DNA of 64,000 bases from Peromyscus leucopus (Eukaryota > Chordata > Mammalia > Rodentia > Cricetidae): assembly GCF_004664715.2 (NCBI RefSeq), contig NC_051070.1:46076456-46140455 (forward strand), given 5' to 3'. Below are positions 57,350 to 64,000 of the stretch, piece after piece. Below the pieces are notes generated by a model. That model saw nothing but the letters and a program-made list of their open reading frames with translations. It ran no database searches and was not told the origin of the DNA. Position numbers and translations under genes: made by a program. Numbering within the stretch: position 1 is the first letter of the stretch; each line of letters begins with the position of its first letter.

Positions 57350-59569
57350 GTTTAAAAGATAAAAGTTTGGAGGAGTAGAGAGAACTAAAATACCAGTGTC
57401 TAGCTCTCCATGCTATTTAGAAGTAGGCAGTAATGAAATGTATAGCCTGGAGACTTGTCCCTAAAAAGGAAAATCATTAATGTAACAGCTCTTCTTCATT
57501 GTGCTATAGTTGCTATAAAGCAGTCAAACATTAACTTCTTTAGAAACACAGGATTGTGACAGAGAGCCCGAGGGCAAACACTTACAGCTGATTTGGTCAT
57601 GCCTGATCAGTCTGTCTGTCTAAATAAAAAGCCAGCTGCTTCCACCTCCAAAGACCAGCAGATTTCGGCAGGAAGATGGTCTGTGAATTTCAAAGTCAAC
57701 TCCTCTTGCTGGGAGCACACAGCCCCAAATCCTCTGAAGTGCGAAGGCAGGAACCGTTAGCTGAAGTGCTGCTGTGGTTTTAGTGGCTGTGAGCTCGCAT
57801 AAGGATACAGGTAATTTCCCTCATAATTAGGTCCCAGATCATTTAGTCCACTTGAGTTTTAAATGATAAAAAGAACCTTGACCAGCACCTAAAATCAAAG
57901 TGCCAGCTCAGTACAGAGTGGAACCTTGAACAAGGAGGAGGCTCGAGTTACTTAGTGTATACCCAGGCTGTTACTGTTAGCATGGTCTTATTCCAGGTAC
58001 TTCTTAGGGAAGTTTAATTCAGACCAGATGTTAGACATCACAAGGAAAGGCAAAACCCAGAAAGGAACTTACAGTTTATTCCAAGCAGAAGTGGACCAGT
58101 ATCTGTTTCAGCCATCAGTGCTGATATTGGGCACAGTGGGCATGCAACATACTGATCATTCTAATGCTGTGTGGAGTTCCGGATCTCCTGGAAGCTAACA
58201 GGAGTCTCTCTCCAGGAAAATGAACATTGGAATATACATGTCTTTGCATCAAATTTCAGAGAGGTATGGGTGCACGTTCTGAGGTAAAGATCCATGCTTA
58301 ATATAGATCCTTTTACATGTTGTCAATTTGTGGCTAAAGGAAAGCAACTTAGGGACTTGTTAGTATCTCATTCTTTTTCTTACACCCAAAGGATAAATTT
58401 TATTATATATGTATGTGTATATGTATTATATATTATTATACGCATTTATATTTCAATAAACTTCACTTTTAAAAATCTTCCAAACAAAGCCTTGTCTTGC
58501 CTCTTTGACTTAGAATTGGTCCTTTACATCCTTTCAATTTTCAGCTCTAGCTTACCTCTTTTAGATTCTTTATTCTAATCTAATGGCTTACTTGTCAGTA
58601 TGAAGAGGATGCACGAGCAGACCAGTAAACTAAACAGGTGCTTGCCAAGTATCTACTATATAATCAGCTCTGTTCCTCTCACTTCCTTAGCAATAGAAAT
58701 GAGGTGCTTTGCTTTAAGATGTCTGCAGTTTAGCTCACATTATTCTTAAGAATAATAAAAGAGTGAACATATGCAAAATTTATCACTTGACCACATGCAG
58801 CAAATAAACTTGTATTTTAATTACCAAAGAGAGTTAATGAAGCTGTTGGTAAGAAGACCATTTGGTCAATGATTGAACATTAGTGGCCAAGTCCACACTC
58901 ATATTTTCCCATTCACACTCCCTCATAGTAATGGTTTACATGATCATAGCTCCTGTTTTGGTGCTGTGATCTGAACTTGAATTGAAGGTGTGAAGAAAAG
59001 TGCTGAGAAGTTAGAATGGATGGTGTCAACAGGGGCAGCTGTGGATTATTTATCTTTGAGGATTCCCTAGGCAGAGAAGAATAGATTACAATATGCTAGA
59101 CCTTACATTAACCCATCAAGGGATATGTCGGGCCACGATACATTTTGAAACCTACCTGTGAAGACTCAGCAATCCATTCTTGGATAATTTTCATAGAAGA
59201 CTGTATTACCAATATCCTTAGGTCAAGTGATTTTCTTCCTACCTGGTTTATTTCTACTTATTAATGGAGATATTTTTAGTTAATATAACCTTTAAAAATA
59301 TGATTTTCAAATAATTAATAGAAAATCAGTAATCCACAGAAACAACGTTTTAGTGGTGGAAAGCAGTATAACCAGGATGCCTCTCCCACTTAATATAGGG
59401 GGCCATCAACATAAAGTTACATAATCAACCTGGATGTTGAAAACCCAACCATTCAAGTACCAAACACTTACATAATCTGCCTTCCTATAGGCTTCAGAGG
59501 TTGCATGTGGGGGAGCCAGGACTGTCATGCTGGCCTTTGACCTTATTAGAGGTGGTCTTTGTATAACAT
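57350..59569. other. 2.2 kb without clear elements
   Basis: A TA-rich patch at about 58398-58445. No exon or family is recognised. Confidence 0.4.
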
Positions 59570-59760
59570 GAGAACGGCATAGGATTCTCTACCATAAGAC
59601 CTGAGTTCAAATCCCATTTCAAATAGTGACCTGCCATGTGACCTTGGAGGCTTCACCTACCATTCTCCCATTGCCTTGTCTGTACACGCTGGATAACACC
59701 TTCCTTATAGGTTCCTTAAGAAACTTCCATGAAGCAGCATGAGATGGGTTCCCTGGAATT
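59570..59760 (+). mobile_element. MIR SINE, forward
   Basis: 'taagacctgagttcaaatcccatttcaaatagtgacctgccatgtgaccttgga' is the MIR B box and core, with a recognisable 3' part up to 'aacaccttccttataggtt'. Confidence 0.65.
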
Positions 59761-61187
59761 ATGGAATATTGGCACCACATCAAGTGTGTGGCAGAAACTT
59801 GGAAGACAGACATGATTGAGAAGCTCTTGAAACAAGGGTAGCAACTTTTGCAAGACTGTACCACTGAATGAGGTTGATGATTCCTGGGAGTCCTTTCCGA
59901 GGATATTTTAAGAAAACCACCACAACCAAAAGTTGGCAGAAAGTGATACACGCAGGAAATTGCAGATTCCATATTCTAGAGGTGCTGTAATTCTGTAAAT
60001 TCTGCTACTATTGCAAAAACCCAAGCCTTTCTGTTCATCTGTTTTTAATTACTATGTTTTTTTTTTCTCTGCAGATTCTGATTCCTCGGTGATGTTTTGC
60101 CCCCTAATTTAGGTTGAAAACATTCATTTTCCGGATTAATACCAGTGATTAAAATTCCTTTCTTTAAAAAAAAATGACAGTTCACTGCCCACAGATGTGC
60201 TCACTGGGAGAAAACATACACAATACAAAAATATATAAAGAAAAAATGCAGAAACATTACCTTGTAGGGGCCAATCATGGTTCATATTTTAATGTATACC
60301 CTCATAGACATTTGTTTATATTTATTTTCTTTAAATGTTATTTAAGTAAAACAGTAGCTATTAAATGTTATCATTATAGCAAGAAAAAAGTCAAAGATGG
60401 TAATAAAAAGTTCAAAAAACTTCCCATTCATTTTCTTTTTCAAGTTGGGCTTTTTATTCAAGCAAGTCCTTGGAAAAAAGGATTTGAATTGGGCATGCTT
60501 GAAACCTTACCTCCTTACTTCTCAGCTTTCACCGTTCTAACACTGAGTCCTTCTTAATGGTCCTCTACAAGTTTAATTTTACCTTGCTGACGTGTTCTGG
60601 AATCACAAGCCATGCTCCTTGGCCCCTGGCCATTCTGTGGAAGCTTTGCATTACTTAACCTCCATCCCCCAAAGCGGGTCCAGCTCTAACCTTGGACATA
60701 GTACTGCATTCCCTGATGGAGCAGGAAAGAGTCTTGATTTCAATAAGTAACCAGTCTTAAACCAGTCACTGGGGTCACCATCTATTAGGTCTGCAGAAGG
60801 TTGGCTCAGGGGTGGCGAATTATTTAAATATATGTTTTATGTCCATTGCTACAGGCAAAATGGGGAGAGGTGTCCAACAGTCCTCAATAATAAATGCAAA
60901 TGAAAGCTAAAATTCCAATGGACTCACCTACTTTTGCAGTTGATTTGTTGCGTTTTCCCCAGGAAGATATTTTATTTAATAAAAAAAAAAAAAGTGTGGC
61001 AAGGTTTATCATTTTGTCAATTTGCTCACTGCATAGATGGCAGCAGGTCCTCAAAGTAAAAATACCTCAAGCCGTACCATCCCACTCTGCAAATCTGGTT
61101 GTCTTTCTTAAAAAGAAAGCTAAACACCTATTGGAAGAAAAGAGGGGAGGAAGACAAGGAGAAAGGACGAAACATCAGGTGGGATTG
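59761..61187. other. Apparently unique, AT-rich
   Basis: T-run near 60056-60067 and an A-run near 60979-60992. No exon or element is recognised. Confidence 0.4.
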
Positions 61188-61395
61188 TCTGTGGGAGTTG
61201 TCTTAGTGATAAAATGCCATGACCGAGGTAGCTCATGGAAGAGTTTATCTGGCGTGGGGTACTAGAAGGACAATAGTCCATGATGGAGAAAGGGGGGTAG
61301 CAGCAGCAGGCGGCTGGAGCAGCAACTGAGCGCTCACATCTCAGACTACAGGCATGAAGCAGAGAGAATGCCCTGGAAACTGGGCAGGACTCTGG
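61188..61395 (-). mobile_element. MT-type MaLR LTR, reverse, first part
   Basis: 'gttgtcttagtgataaaatgccatgacc', 'agtccatgatgg', 'agcaactgagcgctcacatctcagactacaggc' and 'gcagagagaatgccctggaaact' are the reversed 3' half of an MT LTR. It is broken at 61395 by the LTR insertion and resumes at 61763. Confidence 0.7.
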
Positions 61396-61768
61396 TGTGG
61401 GAGCCCACAGAGGTTTCCTGTGAGACCTGAGCTTGCTTTACCCAGCAGGGCTGCATAAGGTGGATTGACCACATGCATGGGATGGATTGACCACATGCAT
61501 GGTTACCAGGTGTTTGGAAGGGTCTGCACTTGGCAGTGCTGGGGGGTGGGGAGGGTCTTTTGTCATTCTTTTAAAACCCTTGACATTCTTTTTAAAAAGC
61601 TTTTAGAAGAGATAGAAGGGGCTGGTGGATAAGGATCCAGGCCCTCCTGAGACTATCCTGTGTTTCTATCTTTCTCTCTCTCCCCTCTATGTTCTATCTA
61701 AGTCTCATCCCTCACTCTTCAAGAGTACCCTGGGGGAAAAATGTGGGCGTGGGTCCCCCACACTCTGG
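61390..61768 (+). mobile_element. Solo ERVK-type LTR with 6-bp target duplication
   Basis: The LTR is 61396-61762 (367 bp). It starts TGTGGGAGCC and ends GGTCCCCCACA, with a short inverted TGTGGG/CCCACA terminus. The flank CTCTGG is repeated exactly at 61390-61395 and 61763-61768. A 6-bp duplication points to a class II (ERVK/beta-like) element, and the size is close to that of mys-type LTRs known from deer mice, though I cannot confirm the family. It contains a 22-bp tandem duplication. No internal viral genes remain. Orientation is uncertain; forward is chosen from the termini. Confidence 0.85.
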
Positions 61769-61905
61769 AAACATCAAAGCTCACCCTCAATGATATTTCC
61801 TCCAGGTAAGCCACACCCCCTAATCCTCCCAAAACAGTGCCACAAACTAGGAAACAAGTATTCAGTTGCCAAAAATATAGGAAGCATCCCATTCAAGTCA
61901 CTGCA
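61763..61905 (-). mobile_element. MT-type MaLR LTR, reverse, second part
   Basis: 'aagccacaccccctaatcctcccaaaacagtgccacaaactagg' and 'gcatcccattcaagtcactgcagg' are the reversed 5' half of the MT LTR that was split by the ERVK-type LTR. Confidence 0.7.
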
Positions 61906-62559
61906 GGAATATAGTCATCCAATGACTATTCACCCTATATTGTAAATGGTGAAAGTTTTAAACAAGTAAGTTGCCATCCTGAATTGCATTCTATACAAAG
62001 AAAAAAAAACTGAATAAAATGCAAGAGTAGTGAAACCCAATATATCTTGGAAATTGTATATAGGGAATAACAATATGCACAGAAAAGTTTTGGTGGGTGC
62101 TAAATTGCGACAGAAACATCTAAGAATTGATGACACAGATGTAGCCTTAATTAGACAGAGGAACTAGACCTGTTTACCAAACCTGTGAATTTCGGCACCT
62201 AGGAAAGTAGATTCCCCTGGCAGGAAATTGTGTTTCTTTATTCTTCCTTGTAGAATGTGCTCCGTGTTTGTTTGCACAGACCCACGTCGGAGCAAAAAAG
62301 GTCTTAGAGAGACAAACCAGAGTCCTTTCTGAGACGGACTTTATTTATGGCTTTGAACCTGAGTAGAAGGATTAGGGCAGAAATAGAAAAATTCCCTGAG
62401 CAGTGGGAAGCCATAGAAAGCCCTTCCTGTATGGCAAGTGGCTAATATGAAGCCCATAGAGGCCAGTTACTTCCATGCCCTTTGATTACATTTTAAAAAA
62501 AATCAGACTTTAATTAATATAACGAAACCATATTTGACCATAATGATAAAAATAATTAA
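61906..62559. other. Apparently unique stretch
   Basis: No element or exon is recognised. Confidence 0.4.
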
Positions 62560-62895
62560 TGGCTGCTGGGGGGAGAGAGGGAGAGAGGAAAAGAGGGACA
62601 GAGAGAGATTGATTGATTCAGTCCTCTCCAGGGACAAGCCCCTAATGGGTTACCCAGTCCCGAATGGTCAGCCCTAAACATATGCACATAGGAGCAACAT
62701 TAAAGGGACTCAGTGGATTATATATCTAAATATATATATATGAAATATCACAATAATAATTTTAAAAGGTATGAGTTTGACAGAGTGGAGGGACATAGGA
62801 GGAGATGGAGGGAGAAGAGGGAAAGACAAAAATGATGTAAATACAGGATTCATGTACTAAATCCTCAAGTGAAATTTAAATTTTTTAAGTTAAAT
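62560..62895 (+). mobile_element. Rodent L1 3' end, forward
   Basis: 'aatgggttacccagtcccgaatggtcagccctaaacat', 'ggttatatatc'-like AT-rich sequence, and then 'gagtttgacagagtggagggacataggaggagatgg' and 'aaaaatgatgtaaat' are the end of a rodent L1 3' UTR. The GA-rich run at 62574-62607 lies at its 5' edge. Truncated at the 5' end. Confidence 0.7.
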
Positions 62896-62897
62896 GA

Positions 62898-62898
<1 letters not shown>

Positions 62899-62943
<45 letters not shown>
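62899..62943 (+). repeat. (ATT)n microsatellite, about 15 units
   Basis: A pure TTA/ATT run just after the L1 tail, which probably seeded it. It explains a poly-Leu open frame. Confidence 0.97.
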
Positions 62944-62945
<2 letters not shown>

Positions 62946-63069
62946 CTTCAGTGGCAGTGCTAAAGCATGCTCTATACACTTCATCTCCACCATCACCAGA
63001 ATGCATATTTATATTTAGTGGTAAGATAGGCAACATGAAAAGGGGAAATATCAATCATCAGACTGGGCT

Positions 63070-63200
63070 GGATTTGTATCACAGGGTGCAAACCTGAGTT
63101 TCTGAACCCCGCTAAGCCTGGGTTATCTCATCTGAAAATAGGAATAATTTTGTGTCTTTATGTCAAGACTTTCTGTAAAGATATGAGACAATACTCGGCA
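63070..63200 (+). mobile_element. MIR-like SINE fragment, forward
   Basis: 'aacctgagtttctgaacc' then 'ctgggttatctcatctgaaaatagg' and 'gtaaagatatgagacaat' are the MIR core and 3' part. Confidence 0.5.
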
Positions 63201-64000
63201 TTCCCTTACTCTCTAATGTTGGCGTGAGTCTAAAGAATATGAGGGTGTGGAGTTTCTCCCCCTTCTCACTTGTCTGTTTTTCTGTATTTCTTCAACATGC
63301 CATCTCTCTCCTTCATTTTATAAGCCTGACTAGCTATGTCTCTACTCAAAAAGAACCCTACTGCATGAACTTGAGAATATCTATTCATCACAGATGATCT
63401 CCCTTTACATACTTCCTGTGAGTAACCTGCAATCTGAAGAATGAAAATGCTATTGGATTTAAATTTCCAGATATATAAAGATATGAAAAAGAACAGTCAG
63501 ATGGAGAAGACGCACATCTTCCCTGTGCCTTCTGTCCAACTCATGCCCCTCCACCCTGCCATCACACCATCCGTTTCCTAAGATGTCAACTAGTAGGAAT
63601 CCACCCCCTGGGACTACACAATTATTCAGTGTATTGAAACTGTAAAACTGTAGACTAAGCCATGACCGTGAAGATCGCTAAAGGGCTGTGTCTTACACAA
63701 TCCAGCCCCAAGCACTCAGAGAGTTTCATATTATAGGAACCATATGGTTTTAGGCATAAAAGAATGTAAGTTCTTTTCACACTTGAGGCCTTCCAAGAGT
63801 CAACTCTCCATGTGCTGAGATTCAGTGCAGGATTTACATTTCTTCATCTATGAGCGAGGGATTAAAGTATAATGACGAGTTTTCTGACGATTAAAGTGAC
63901 TGTATCTAAAATGAGTTGGTGAGATGGATGGTGGATGCCCCAGTCTCCCTCCTGTTGTGGTTATAACCATAGTAATCACATGCAACTTGGGGAAGAAAGG
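63201..64000. other. Apparently unique stretch to the right edge
   Basis: No element or exon is recognised. Confidence 0.4.

Overview
This is vertebrate nuclear DNA from a rodent, most likely a cricetid (hamster, vole or deer-mouse group). The evidence is the repeat content: B1, B2/B3, B4 and ID SINEs, MaLR LTRs of the ORR1 and MT types, and old and younger L1. The younger B1 copies carry the 'tttgcgcctttcctgga' segment that I associate with cricetids. The species cannot be read from the sequence. There is no bacterial, phage or viral gene system, no CRISPR array, and no complete protein-coding gene that I can support.

Layout. Positions 1-2.9 kb hold the end of an old L1 and a run of reverse-strand SINEs around a (TGG)28 microsatellite. 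From 3.6 to 41.3 kb is intronic or intergenic DNA with scattered repeats: four ORR1 LTR copies (two head-to-head at 21.35-22.03 kb), two MT LTRs, two MLT1-type LTRs, a 1.8 kb old L1 at 24.55-26.4 kb, a young SINE cluster at 12.0-13.4 kb, and a 5'-inverted L1 at 40.26-41.3 kb. From 41.3 to 53.5 kb repeats are sparser (L2, B1, an L1-like 3' region, one B4).

The one clear functional landmark is a CpG island at about 53.5-55.2 kb. It has GC-rich sequence, a CCAAT box, a GC box, a perfect NRF1-type site, a YY1-type motif, a (CCG)8 tract and G-rich runs. A strong reverse-strand splice donor lies at 54386/54385, preceded by at least 300 bases without an ATG on that strand, so it looks like a non-coding first exon of a gene running leftwards. 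A second, weaker donor on the forward strand at 54600/54601 suggests a divergent or overlapping transcript. No later exon is recognised on either side, so the 53 kb to the left is probably the first part of a large first intron. The gene is not identified.

Right of the island (55.2-64 kb) are L2, B3+B1, MIR-like elements, and an MT LTR at 61.19-61.9 kb split by a 367-bp LTR with TG...CA ends and an exact 6-bp target duplication (ERVK type). After these come an L1 3' end and an (ATT)n microsatellite.

The reading frames in the window are explained by microsatellites, SINE/LTR sequence or stop-poor GC-rich DNA, so no CDS is called. Repeat family names come from recognising consensus features, not from a database search.
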